In this document: positions 11,773 through 24,800 of the stretch, in pieces
How positions within the stretch are numbered: the stretch's first letter is position 1
How the letters are laid out: every line of letters begins with the position of its first letter
Assembly (NCBI GenBank): GCA_030704615.1
Contig: CM060731.1
Span: 62,228,756-62,292,755, forward strand
Direction of reading: 5' to 3'
Source of the DNA: Takakia lepidozioides
Lineage: Eukaryota > Streptophyta > Takakiopsida > Takakiales > Takakiaceae
DNA: 64,000 nt
The notes under the pieces: model-generated
Database searches by the model: none
What the model saw: the letters and a program-made list of their open reading frames with translations, nothing else
What the model was told of the DNA's origin: nothing
Position numbers and translations under genes: made by a program

Positions 11773-14700
11773 TTAAGCAAATCGCTCTTTCTCCATCACT
11801 GGATGTTCAAGAAACTTTATATATATCCACCTCCAAAACGCCAAGGTTTGTGCACTCCACTGACTTCTCAAGTTCACCGATGCGCTCGGGTAGCTCATGA
11901 AGCCCTTCACAAAACGAAGGTCGAACTTTTGCAGTAGTGGGAGGCAGCAGATCGACTCGGGCAGTTTCCTTAGCCCAACACAGCCATACAAGTTGAGCAC
12001 TTGCAGTCTCTCAAGTTCCCCGATATGCTCGGGCAGCTCTAGAAGCCCCCCACAACCATGGAGGTCGAGCTCTTGGAGTAGTGGGAGGCAGCAGATCGAC
12101 TCGGGCAGTTACCGAAGCCCGCCACACCCATACAAGCTGAGCACTTGCAGTCTCTCAAGTTCCCCGATATGCTCGGGCAGCTCTGTAAGCCGAAAACAGT
12201 AATTGAGGTCGAGCTCTTGTAGTAGTGTTAGGCGGCAGATCGTTTGCGGTAGTTTCTTTAGAGCTACACACTGACGTAGGCGTAGCTCCAGTAAAGATGT
12301 GAGATCCCCAATGCATTCTGGTAGTCTGCACATCTTCCTAGTACCACTCAAGTCAAGCACACGTAACATCCTGAGATGTCCAAAGGATTTTGGCAGATCG
12401 GTGAATTCTGAATCACGTAGAAAGAGCAGTCTCAGTTGACTGGAATGTTCCCCCAGAAAATACTCCACATTTTGCAGACTGCACTGGTCCAAATTGAGCA
12501 AACGAAGTCTGGGCATAATTGTACCCTCTGTCGTCGCAAGATTTATTGCTGAGCCTGCCAATGAGAGGCCTTGTACAGTGAAACCCACCTGCACAAAATT
12601 GGAACAAAGGCATGAAATGCAGTGCTTTATTATAAATAGGTCACATACATGATTGATTCACATGCGAGATCCACACATTGATATGCTACATCTGCTCAGT
12701 CATGTCCCGCCAGTACCAAAGTAATTTACGTCAAATTAACAAATCTGGCTGTACATAACTAAATTCTTGCTGGCCAACAGCACCACATTAGAACTGTGTG
12801 ATCCATCACCTGTTTAGCTTGAAGGGCCATTTCCGCTGTCTCCACCTCCCATAATCGGTCACCAAAAGGTAGGGAATTCTTTCTTGCAATGTCCCGACCC
12901 ATGTCCCGCAACTGATCATGCATGGTCAGCACCTTCTTGTCGTTATCTATTTTCACAAGCGATCTATTCTGGAGGTTTTTCAATCCAATCTTTGGTGACC
13001 AGGAACTCCATATCCGTAGCGCTGTTTCAAAAGGCATACCTTGTGAAAACCGGTTCCATGATTTCCTATCATAGCCCAAAAAGAGGCCATTGCAGAAGAA
13101 GCAAGCAATGTCCAAAAACATGTCTCGCTCCACCTGCCCTAAGGAATCGTAACTAATTTGCAACCGCTTCCACAACTTCTCATCCTCATTATCCCCCTGC
13201 AAAGGCTGTGCCTTTCCCAGCCTCTCTAGTGCCTCTTCCCATTCCTCCAAATCATCACAAGTGCGAAGAAAAGCCCCCATGACCTCTAGGCTCAATGGAA
13301 GCCCCCCACAAGCAGCCACAACCGCCTTTGACATCACTTTTTGCGTGGTGAGAGTTTCTTCTGTAGGCCTCCACGATCAAACTCTTGATCACAAGACCCC
13401 CAAAGTTATGGCCAACCAGAACCATCGGGTTTCGTTTGCCATCATTCCGTGCTCTGCTGCAAAATTGCAAACTGTGAGATTGTGCTGAACACAACTGCAT
13501 AACATGGGACACCCGACGGTATGCATATGACAATATATCATGCAGTCCTTCTTATGACAGAGGATCCCCATAGATTTCCATCTCTGGAGCTGATTGCAAA
13601 ACACAAGAAAGTCTATGTGCATTTTATGGAACTAGAGATGCTCCACATCAAGCTAAAAACTTTATTTCGAGCCCCCAAATTATTAAGTTATCTTTGTTTT
13701 GAACAAAGACAAAGCCTGATATGTTTACTCTGATTAGAAGCTGGGCGCCAACCAGCTGGTGATCAACGATGGCTGATGCTTTCTACATGTATGACAGAAG
13801 CTGGCTATTGAGAAATGAAATGAAATGGTGCTTTATGACGTCGGCGGAAAGCTCATAGAGCTTATGGGACAAAATGGAAGAAAACATGAGAGAGGAAACA
13901 AAACCAGAACCCAAGAATAAGAACTAATGTTCTCGCGATTGTCTAAGGGTGAAGGCCTCGTGCAGGTAGGCTGCCAAGCATTTTTGATCCTCATAGTGGA
14001 AGACTTCAGTGAGAGATTGGGTTCCACTGAAGAAACAGTGGAATCTCCCACAGATCTCGTAGTATAGAGGGCAGTAGAAGAAGAAGTGTTCTTCAGTTTC
14101 AATTTCCAGGCTGCGCCCTATGCAAGCTGGACATGGGCGGTCCTCCCGATGCAGGTTTTCCCATCTGCCAGTCTCTATCCGTAGGTGGTGGGAACCCAAT
14201 TGAGAGAAAGAGGTAGACTACCTGTTCACAAAACTCTCTAGAAGGCTCTTGCCAATGGTGCTCACGTCTTCGTTGTTGCCTCCCTCCGGTCCCATGTGTG
14301 CTGCTGCATCATATGAGAGAGAAAACACTCGCACTTTTCTATCCAGATCTTGGGGAAGCCACTTTGCAGGCCAGCAAACAGTCTGGTCACCGCGTTGGAC
14401 CCAAGTGTCTTTCCAAGCTTCCACTCCCAAGGTGCCGAATTGCAGGCCATGAAAGAACACAACATCCAGACTTGTCTCGTAAGTCTCACCATCGGGCGGC
14501 CATAACTGATGAATCTGTGGTGTGCATTCCATGAAAGGTGAAGAAAAAATTTACCCAACTTCAACTATTCAACCCACAACAAGACCTCAGCACGGACGTC
14601 ACGTATCTATACGTCAACGGGATCCATGCACTGCTATCGCATTCGCTTTTTAGCACCTTCACATATAAGGACATCATGTCTCCCTGGACAGAAGGTGGAA

Positions 14701-15216
14701 ACCTCCTTTGGCACAGGGGGTGCTGAAAGTCCGTGTGGTGAGACGGGTCCTGGCATTGTAGAGAGGGGGCTTGCAGTCCTTTTTTTGGCAACTAACAAGA
14801 AAAACAGCTGCAATGGTGTCGGCAAATTTGTCTCTAAGAAACTCTCCAAGATCATACTTTTCAGTGCCGTACTCACGTCCTTCTCGAACAGCATTTGCGA
14901 GATGGGGCGGTGAGTTCAATATCAACAGTAACGTGCAAGTTGACAAGGCTCTGCTTTCTTCCATGATGTTGCAAGCACGGATCTATGTGTATTACTTCCA
15001 ACAGTACAGGTTAGAATCAACATACAAAGTGTGAATCTAGCTACTATTCACCACTAACCTTGCCGGTGCTCACCATCGTGCGGGAGATGCTCTGCACACT
15101 GCTTGTGTCTTCAGTCCAGAGCTGCTACCGCCTCGGAACTCGCTTGTGTGAATCCCGCACGAAAACCTGTAGTGACATGCAGTTCTCCTTCCCCGTTTAG
15201 TGTGGCTTCCATAGTC
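11773..15216 (-). pseudogene. Alpha/beta-hydrolase-NB-ARC-LRR (HNL-type NLR), broken
   Basis: Immune-receptor gene remnant on the minus strand. Visible exons: an uncertain 5' part (about 15216-15078 and 14994-14875), a hydrolase exon 14514-14222 (DVVFFHGLQFGT, VRVFSLSYDAAAHM), 13456-12810 and 12590-11773. The third joins the hydrolase nucleophile region (MVLVGHNFGGLVIK) directly to the ARC part of an NB-ARC (CGGLPLSLEVMG, MFLDIACFF, MHDQLRDMG). The P-loop, kinase-2 and RNBS parts are missing and the frame changes at about 13345. The last exon holds leucine-rich repeats of the LPESIC..L.LLQELDL type and has an in-frame TAA at 12109-12111, where the next repeat has Lys. The usual GHSFGG serine is Asn here. 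A LINE lies in the intron 14221-13457. Hydrolase-NLRs are known from non-seed plants. This copy is almost certainly non-functional as a full receptor. Confidence 0.85.
13812..14208 (-). mobile_element. LINE family B 3' end in an NLR intron
   Basis: A 5'-truncated non-LTR element, antisense on the plus strand and so in the same direction as the NLR. The minus strand encodes the RT C-terminal zinc-binding region: LRIETGRWENLHRED, then C-P-A-C, then TEEHFFFYCPLYYEI. The 3' UTR contains CATAAGCTCTATGAGC and ends in a CATTTCATTTCATTTC tail at 13812. It sits inside the intron between the two hydrolase exons, which explains that intron's size. Confidence 0.85.
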
Positions 15217-15287
15217 TGCGCATAGAGAGCGGCAGCTGCAGCGTGAGGACCGCCTATGCCTTGCTTGCGCCGCACACAACAGCAGTC

Positions 15288-15659
15288 ACGCTCTGACGAA
15301 CGAGAACGACGTTTCTCGACGGACGAAATCAACTTCAGTGCATAGTACGACGGCCGAAATCTCGAACGAGATGTAGCCGTAGTTCGTTCCTGCAAAATTA
15401 ACAGCGTGCGTATTCGAGCCTGTGATGCCCTGGGCCATTCCTTGGAAGGTAATTAAAAAATAAATTGATAAAATGAGGCTGTTGGTCGGATAAATGTCGG
15501 ATCGCGGCGGCTTTTATCCGATAACTTTTGCCCATAGACCTGACTCGCGCGTGCGAGATAGTGAATGAATATCGTGGATGATACGATAGGTGCTGGGGCC
15601 GCTCTCTCAGAGGTTGGATGACATTTAAGGCTTCTAGATGAAAGAAAGGCTTATCCAGG
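15288..15659 (-). promoter_or_regulatory. Duplicated promoter/5' segment of the hydrolase-NLR, copy 2
   Basis: This is the partner of 11166-11576. It lies between the minus-strand NLR and the plus-strand PAA1, so the two genes are divergent with only a few hundred bases between them. No TATA box was assigned with confidence. Confidence 0.5.
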
Positions 15660-15749
15660 GGCAAAGTAAATTTATTTACAGCAAAGAAACTTGCTGTAGA
15701 AACTTTATCTTTATCTTTTACAGCAATAGTATTAGTTACTTTTAACGTC

Positions 15750-15751
<2 letters not shown>

Positions 15752-15797
<46 letters not shown>
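15752..15797. repeat. (CT)n microsatellite in the PAA1 5' leader
   Basis: A pure CT run of about 45 bases, ending 86 bases before the PAA1 start codon. CT-rich leaders are common in plant 5' UTRs. Confidence 0.9.
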
Positions 15798-15799
<2 letters not shown>

Positions 15800-15882
15800 A
15801 CGGTTTACGTTTGTGGCTACAGTTCTCGTCTCGTGGTCGCTCGTACTCTGTGTGTGTGGATTGCGTGAGTTCGCACTTGGCC

Positions 15883-18800
15883 ATGAGGGCCTGCATGTCC
15901 TACCAGGGGCTGGCAGGAGCGAAAGGAAGTCTGGCTCCCATCGCTGAGCCTGGGGTAGGTCGTCTATCGGTGTCTAAGGGGGGCTTGGAGGCGCAGTGGA
16001 GCACAGAGAAGCGTTGCTCTGCAGTGGTGTACTGGCCCCTCCAGCTCAGTGCTGTAAGGATTGCTTCAAGAGGAGGTTTCTTCAGCTCTGCATCCCCTTC
16101 CTTGCAGCAACGTCGCTGCCTTGGGCTTGGTGTTGTGAGCAGGCTCTCGTCTTCGCAAGGGCCTAGTTGGATTCACTCGCGGGGTTTAGGGTTTTTTCAA
16201 TCCCAGGTACGTCTTAAGGGTGCCAGATTCAGCAATTTCCATTAACCATTGTTTTGGAATTGAGAGGAACACAATTTTTTTACTCTCAATTTCTATCAAG
16301 TATTTGGAATACTTACTGCGAGTGTTTCCGCCTAATTGGTTTCATCTTCATGTTTTATTTTTCCTTCCACATTCCCAATTTCTATTGTGGCATTTGAAAG
16401 TTCTCTTCATGTATTTCTTCTCGAATTCATCACATCGATTCTGGTTGCAAGTGTACTTAACAGCATGTTGAACTGACCATCAAAGGTATCATCAATGGTA
16501 TTCTGGTATTAAAGGAGCAAATTTTATGCAATGTTTTTTCAGCTGAGTATATCCTATTCTGGCGGCAATGGTGTTCTACTCAGTGAGGTCTATCACGGTT
16601 GAAAACATCTCTTTAACTGGCTTCAATTTATCTCCACGCCGGACCTGATAACTTTTCTGCGTATTTTTTCCTGCATACGTCTATGTGCTGTTGACAAATA
16701 GTTGAAAATCAATGATGGTAGAATTGTGCCACATAAAATATTTAATCAGAAAGTGATTATGATCTGCTGATTTCTTCACCACAACTGGGATGATGTCTGC
16801 TCGCACTGCTGGAGCTGTTGTGCATTCTTTGAAATCTTATCCAGGAAATGTGTGCTTGAACGAGAATGTGTTTTTTGTTTCAAGCTATAAGGATTTGAGT
16901 CTTTTCTGGATGGAACCGGAAGGTTGTGCTCTGTATAGCTCCATTGTCATTTCCAATAACAGTAAGCTTTTTGGCAGGTTGGACTCCTAGTGAATGCTGC
17001 AGGTAGTATCAGACCATGCCGCTGCCACGGTGGGCTCCCTGTTGCTAGCATCTCAAGTGCAATTCCAGCGGGTGCTGGAGGCGATGGTCATGGATTTGGA
17101 GGACAGGGAGGTGGGGGGGGTGGGGGAGGTGGAGGAGAAGGGTTTAGCGTGTCTGCCACCAGCCCTCTTGGTGGGGACCATGACAGTGAAGCTCCACCCT
17201 CCTCAGTCTCTGAGGATGTCATCATTCTTGATGTTGGGGTATGCATTCCCTCCCACCTGTCTATGTTGTAGTTTGGTCGAGATTATAGTTACAAGCACAA
17301 TATGTCAGCATGGTCAAAAGTGGGGACCTGGGGTTTCTTTTCCAGGGTTGGAGGTTTGGGACGGGGGCTGTGAGGGATACTGATTTCTGTTCTTGTGATA
17401 GCTACGCTAAATCTCCAGCTGTCTCCCTCTGTGGAAGTTAATAGGCACTTTGTTTCTATGTCGACAAACAAGGTTATGTGTGCTGCAGGGCATGTCTTGT
17501 GGTGGCTGTGCTTCATCAGTGAAGAGAATTCTGGAAGCTCAGGTCAGCCAGCCTCCCACATTTCATTAATCTGCATACATGTGATTCGCTGGACATGGCT
17601 CCAAGGTTGTGTTTGTCATCTTCCTATGTGCATTTTGGAAGTCATTGTCACTAGTCAGGTCAGGTCCACCCTCGCTTCACAGGGTAGTCATAGCCGTCAT
17701 GTGTCACAAATTGGCAGTCCTGTTATAGTAAATGTAGTTTTGTTGTGTTGGGTATGTGTCTTTGTCTACTGTCACTTGTGCTGAGGACTGCCTTGCTTGC
17801 AGGAGAGCAAGAAAGAAAGGAACTTAATAGTGTCCACAGGGGCCCTGGAGGCCCCATGGAACAAAGTAGAACAACAAGACAAAGAAAAACACTTATAATG
17901 TGCACAGGGGTTTGAAAGGGCCCATGGGAAAGTAGACAACAGAAACCACTTCAAAAGACACCAATGACAGCCAAGCACATGGCACCTCATGTTGGTAGGC
18001 CGGCACTCTTTAGAGAGTTGATTTGTCTGCAGTACAAGCAGGCAGTGTAGAATAGTGTTGTGTTCAAAGGGTGGGAATGGCGTTCCATCTGATTTGTAGA
18101 AATTTGACAATATTTTCACTTTCCAATGTCATTTGGCAGCCACAAGTTACAGCGGCAACAGTCAACCTAGCAACTGAGACAGCATTGGTAAGGGTGGTTC
18201 CGGAGACCCCAGTTACAAGTGGGTGGGAGAAAACCAAGCGACAGCTGGCAGACATCTTAGCACAGCACTTGACAACCTGTGGCTTCAAGTCTACAGTCCG
18301 AGGTAGTTCCCTCTCTCAAGCACTTAGAATTTGATGTAAGGGGAGGCGACGGATGGAGCGATGGGGAGGATTGGATGTCTTGCAGAGGAAGGGATTGCCT
18401 GGGCTACAGTTGGACCCCATTGAAAACATTTCTCCAATTGGACACATTCATTACCATCAGTCGTTGTGACTAGAGAACTTGATTTCTTGTCCTCCATTCC
18501 TGTGACTGTTGTAATTGGAAGGAGATAAATTTGGCTCAGTGCACTGCTCAATGGAGCCTTTTTGTCTACTCTCAAGTGGATTTGAGGACTGGAGATGCTC
18601 TCAACTCTCCCTATCTTCAGCTCTCACAGTGAACTTGTAGAAAGGTTCACTCACAGAGTGCTAATTTCTATTTAGAAATACATCTTGCTCAAGGATGAAT
18701 TTCTGGTCTCGGCACAAAGAGTGGTGATGCTGATGAAAAGTTTCATATTTGAGTTTATTACAGTGCACTTGTTTTTAGTGCCAAAACTTGAGTTCGGATC

Positions 18801-21800
18801 CTGTAAAATCAGGACTATACTTAAAATTAAAAATCAGGATGAACTTGTGTCACTTGAGAGCAGAGGTGGTTACTTACTCAACAGGCATGCACTTTTTACA
18901 TGTACTGAGTGGGCTTCCGCATGGGTGCATGGCAGACGAGGTGGTTTGAACGTTGAAGGCTCGGAGGGGAGCTGCACGAATGCTGCTGCCACCCGCTTGC
19001 ATTCCCCCCTGGTCTACCATGCCTTCAACCTCATGGCTTCTTGCCTGCCTCGCTTAGGAGATATAGCCCATCATGCATAGCAGCATCTGATAGGTGAGAT
19101 GATGTGGCAAGCACAGGCTTGGACATTAGGTAGGGTTGATGCCATAGAAGAGTTAGGGACCAGTTGTTTCCAATCAAAATCTAGGGGTTCGTTACAATTT
19201 TGACCACAGGTTTGGTGAAGTGTAATCAAGCTGAAGGGTTAGGTCGAAGTAGAGGTCTGAGCGAATTAGTGTTTTCTGGAACACTTCTGTAGTATTCCAG
19301 ATAAGGTTACTTACGAGACTGCAATGGATTTGCCATTTTAGCTAATCTAGAACTCTCAACGTGCACTTAGCAACTGGAGGAGACTAAGTATTATTTCTCT
19401 ACGTACTATCCATATCCTTGGCCTTTATGGAGATTTGTTAAGCTGCATGTTATGACTATGCCATGTCTTCTTAATTTAACGATGGACTGGGATATCTTCT
19501 GGATATCTTAACATCATCTACTACTCTTATGTGGTGCCCCTGCCAACTAATTGGAAGCCCCTGGAAGGAGCCTCCACTAACTTTTGCCATATTCAGTCTA
19601 CCTGCAGCTTCAGTTCTCGCTGCCTTAATGTATCAACAGCAATTTTGTGCTTTAAGCCCTTCATGCTGGTTTCTTGCAGTGTGTCACCTCTTCTCCTCTT
19701 CAGGATCGTGTTTTCTAGGAAGGCTGTTTGGTTGACCTCTCTCCCCTGATTTTTCTTTGTGTGTTGCTGTACCCCCTGGCTCTGCAATGCTCAGCATTTC
19801 TTGGCTTGCCAAGGTTGTCATAGATGTGTTTTGTTTGTATAGTTTGATTGGGGGTGTTTCGTCATTCCTCAAACAAACAAAGATGTTTAAAGGAATGAGA
19901 AGTTTAAAGGAATAATTGAGTATGAAAAAGCCCAAACTGCTTCAAGGTACAGTCACACTTAAAAGTACTTGAAAGCAACACTTTTTGAGGACCTATCCTC
20001 TCTGCATCATAGATAAGTCATTATCTTCTATGCTGGACTGCAAATTATTCTGAAATTACTGGTGCATTGAAGCACACCTCTGTGCATCATCATTCTAAAC
20101 TTGGTCTGCTATCCATCGACTGTCTTTTTAATGGCCACTTCAGCAAGATTTTTGGGGTACCTATATTCTCCGGAGAGTCCGATGCAAAACCAGATGGAAA
20201 GGTTCGAAACCCTGTTTTTATCAGCGTGGATTTCAGATTGAAGCACATTACGTACCAAGGAAAGCATGTTTCCATATCTGAATCACTTGATTTGCAGAGT
20301 GTCGAGGAGAGAATGGCATCAAAGTGAGACCTTCAGCCCTTAGGAAACGCGAGGAGAGGCTCACTCGCTTGAAAGACAGTGGTACTCTTCTGCCCTCCGT
20401 ACACGAGTACCTGCTTACGTACCTAATTCCATTTCTTGGTCCATTATGTCATTGCTTATTTAACACCAGCTCCTCATTCAGTGACATTTTCTACTGTCTG
20501 GAGTGGACGAACACTAATTCAAAGTGTTTGTTTGCTGTAATGCAATGCTATGTATTGAATCGACAAGTCGCCATATTGTCCATTTCCAGTTGAACTATGA
20601 TTGATCTGTATGGGTTTTTCTTAGTCTGGCAAGGCCAGTTTCCTTTGAACATGCAGAGCCACTGATCATCTTTAGAGGCTTTGTAAGTGAATTGGACACA
20701 ATGAAGTGTATAGCCGAAGTACACATAAGTTCAAACATACAAGGATTGTTTTGTGAAGGCTGCTTATAAGGTACAGGGCATAGTACCCTACAGATTATTA
20801 ACCTTCCCGTAGCATGTTGTGTTCTTTCAGCCCAGCAGAGCACAAACCTCAGCCTCAAATGCAAGAACAATTGAGAAAAATTACATTGAATAGTGTTTGT
20901 TTTAGTGTCTGCTGACATGTTTCTTCTCTCACTGTTATCAAAATCAAGTGTTGTGGGCTTAACAAACTAACGGATTCTTTATTTGAAATAGGGCGAAGGC
21001 TTGCAGTTGCCTGGACACTTGCTGCGGCCTGCCTGGTGGGTCATGCACACTACTTTTTAGGAGCCTTGGCCCCAGCATGGCTCCATCTGTTTCATTCAAC
21101 AGGGTTCCATGCAACACTGTCATTCGCTGCATTGGTTGGCCCGGGACGCAAGTTGCTAGTGGAGGGCTGGCAAAGCCTATGGCGAGGTTCGCCCAACATG
21201 AACACATTGGTGGGCTTGGGGGCATTTTCTTCATTTTCTGTCAGCACAGCTGCTGCACTCTTGCCCAAACTGGTATATGAACCCTTATTGTCTACTTTCA
21301 CACTTTACACCCTGATTCAGTTTTTTGTCTGAGACTGAAGGAGGTTGTTTCGTGGCAAGGAGCACATGAACTTCATGGAACATTCTTGTTTGTCATTGTT
21401 CAGATGCTTCAAACAATGATTATATCTACTTGCTTACTTGTGTTACATTGAAAATGGTTCACACATGTGTCGTTGGGGTTTTGATGCAAGAGCTTGTTCA
21501 TCGCCTTCACAGTCAATCTGAATTCTGTGACCCTGAATGCATTGTCCAGGGATGGCAAGCGTTTTTTGAGGAGCCAGTGATGCTGCTAGCATTTGTCCTG
21601 CTGGGGAGGGCAGTGGAGGAGAGAGCAAAACTGCAGGCTACCAGTGACATGGCAGCTCTCTTGAATTTTTTGCCAGCCAAAGCACGCCTGGTTGTGGGGT
21701 CAGCTGATGGCAACCAACATCATACTATTGAAGTTCCCTGCGATAGTCTATCTGTTGGAGACTCGGTTGTTGTGCTGCCAGGGGTGAGCATCCATTTACT

Positions 21801-24800
21801 ACACGCTTACAAGACTGCATCCTCTTTCTTCAATTTTGCAGGAGTATTGCAAGTAACATGGCTGTATCTCGTTGTAGTGCACACATATGTATTCAATTCA
21901 GTACTTTGAAAGTAGGGATGAAGTTCCCAGCCTTTATCTGTGCCAGGATCGGATTCCAGTTGATGGTGTGGTAAAGGGAGGCAGGAGCACTGTTGACGAG
22001 TCCAGTCTTACAGGAGAGCCTCTGCCTGTGTTGAAGCAGTCTGGGGTAAGATTCTCTTCTCTCTTCAGCAAATGACTGTGCAAAGTCTCAGCTGCAAAAA
22101 CGTATGAAATCAAAATGTATGGAAAGATCAATCTCCTGTCAATCTTGACTACAGTTACTAGTTACTTTCCCACTTGAGGTTCTTGCTGTTCCATGCTTGA
22201 CACTTGTAGAAAAGTGATGTGGGACCTTTGACTCGTTTTCTTCTGGTGTTTAAAATACATTAATTTTTCCATCAAAGGATGAAGTGTCAGCGGGGACTGT
22301 GAACTACAACGGCACCATGACGGTGGAGGCGCGGAGGCCAGGGGGTGAAACAGTGTTGGGTGACATTGTGAGGATGGTGGAGGATGCCCAGACTAGGGAA
22401 GCCCCAGTGCAACGCCTTGCTGACAAGGTCCCTACTCTGTAGAATATTTTCTCTCTTTCTTTCTTTTTTCCTATCTCTTGCTGTTGTTTGAAGGACAGAA
22501 ACAGAGACATCATCAACTGTATTGCTTTGCCAGAACAACATGTGCCTAGCCTTGCAGCCATAAACTCCATGTGGTATATATTTCTTGATTCAGTGGCAAT
22601 CTTTGTCTGGGTCGTCAAATTTGCAAAGTTGAGCTTTTAGTCAGCTCGTTCTTAATACATGAGCAGCACTAGTAAGCTCTTTATAAACAGTGAACTAACT
22701 GAATGTAAATCTGTGAGGGTATGGTATGTATTGCACTACCATCGCCAGTTCAGCATCAATGGTTTTGTCTTTCCAGAAGGAAAACCACAGAGGCTGATAT
22801 GTACTCATGTTGGTTGGAGCAATCGTCCAATACTACGGGGTTTGGCATAGAAGGGAAAAACTAATGGATACACGTGGAAACTTGAGTTCAAGTGAAGCCA
22901 CAGTCTGATGATAAGTAGCTCATGTATGGTCAGAACAGCCACTAGAGGCATAGTACCAGCATGGTCCCAGATGGTTACTAAATATTTTTATACCAATGCT
23001 GGGGTCTATCCTGGGACTCATCCAATTCCTATACTAATAGCCAACCACAAGCGGGTTACAGGGATGATTTACTATTGACTTGTTATTAGAGTAGGAAACC
23101 AATTAAGCAAATATAGAGAGAAGGGGGACTGATGCGACAGGTGTATGTGCCAGGTGGCAGGCCAATTTTGTTATGGGGTAATGGCACTGTCAGGTGCTAC
23201 CTTTGCTTTCTGGACCACACTTGGTCCTGCACTGTTTCCAGCAGTGGTGCCAGCTGGGGGCGCACTCTTGCTTGGGCTCCAGCTTGCTTGCAATGTCCTG
23301 GTAAGCACATGAGCATCTTTCTTGCTAGGGTGCATATTTTCCTAGCTATTTCTCCTCGGCTTTCAAAGTAGACCCTGCAGATCTTGGACTGCTTAATCTA
23401 CTAGAGAGAAGACTGCCGTTGAGTGATCGACCATTTTGTTTGCATGTGAGCTATCACTAAGACAACATAGCCAACTTTGTGAAAACCCTCTATGGGCTAC
23501 AAGAGGTTAGAAACCCAGGAGGACTACATTACAACTAGCGTTACAAGGGACTGCCTCTCCCCGCCCCACCTAATCCGCATCTCTTCTGCTGTCTTTCTGC
23601 GTAGTACTATTGGTACTTGGGGAACTTACGCTGAGTTTCAATTGCAGGTGATTGCATGCCCTTGTGCACTTGGCCTTGCGACCCCGACAGCTGTTCTGGT
23701 ATGCATAAAACTACCTCCAAGAAATGTACTCATAAGATGTTGTTTGCCGTAGCCTGTACCTCCAAGGCAGAAAGATATCAAGACAGACACTTTATTATTT
23801 CCATGGGGAAGCCAGAAAGCATGACAGAAGAAAGAGAGTGGCAACTATTGATTAAGGGCAACTATTGATCAAGGGATTGTCGAAGTCAACACCTCGCGTA
23901 GATATGTTGCCAAGAAAGGAATTTTCTGAGCTCAAAGAACTTATGCAACAGAGAAAAGAGAAGACAGAATCAACAGAAAAGTGAGGCCCCCAACAACTAA
24001 CCAACACAACCTTGTATTTCGAGAGCCAGAGAGAGAGAGAAAGAAAAAGAGAAGAAAGTAAACTTTATAATGTCTGAAGGCCATCCCAAAGGCCTAGGGA
24101 CACAACATCCATAGGGGGCCCAGGGGGGCAATGAGAACAACAAGAAGATGACTAGAGAGAATCCAAGCTGCTTGGTTTTTTTGCCATTCTTTGTAAATGC
24201 TGATGAGAAAGTTTGTGGCCGTAGGTGGGCACATCACTTGGGGCACGGAGAGGTCTGCTTATCCGGGGAGGCGACATTCTTGAGAAGGTTTCTGCCATTG
24301 ACACAGTGGTGTTCGACAAGACTGGTACCCTCACTATTGGACGACCTGTGGTAACGAAGGTGGTACCCAGCAACAGCTTGAATGATGATGGCACAGTTAA
24401 TTCAGGCAATGGTGATCGGGATCCCAATCTGAGGTAGGCTATAGAAAGAGAAGAAGAAAGAAGAACATTGTTATGTCCAAGGGAGGTCAAAGGGGTGATG
24501 GGACACACTAGAACACCAGAAACCAAAGAACAAACCAAACCGTTGCATGAAGGAAGGAAGAATCTGTATAAAGTCCACAGGGAGCCCCCAAGGACCCATG
24601 GGACAAAGTAGCACATCTAGCAACCACTGCATAGAAGACCCTTAAAAACCAGTGGACCCAAGAGAGGGCTTTCCATGAGGACTTTGGCCAATAGTGTATA
24701 GTCCCTGTGGGATACTAACACTGAGTTGACAGTGGAATTCAAATCATCCGGGTTCGGAAATTGCTTAGCCATGGACAATTGGATCACGGAGTAAACTACA

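Noticed and set aside
12884-13156. Plus-strand open frame opposite the NB-ARC exon
   Set aside because: Antisense to the conserved ARC domain with no recognisable content.
15811-15882. Upstream in-frame extension of PAA1 starting at TTG
   Set aside because: The first ATG in frame is at 15883 with a good context; TTG starts are not expected in plant nuclear genes.
16990-17271. Separate glycine-rich protein gene
   Set aside because: The frame continues from exon 1 in phase and ends at the donor 17238; the polyglycine belongs to PAA1.
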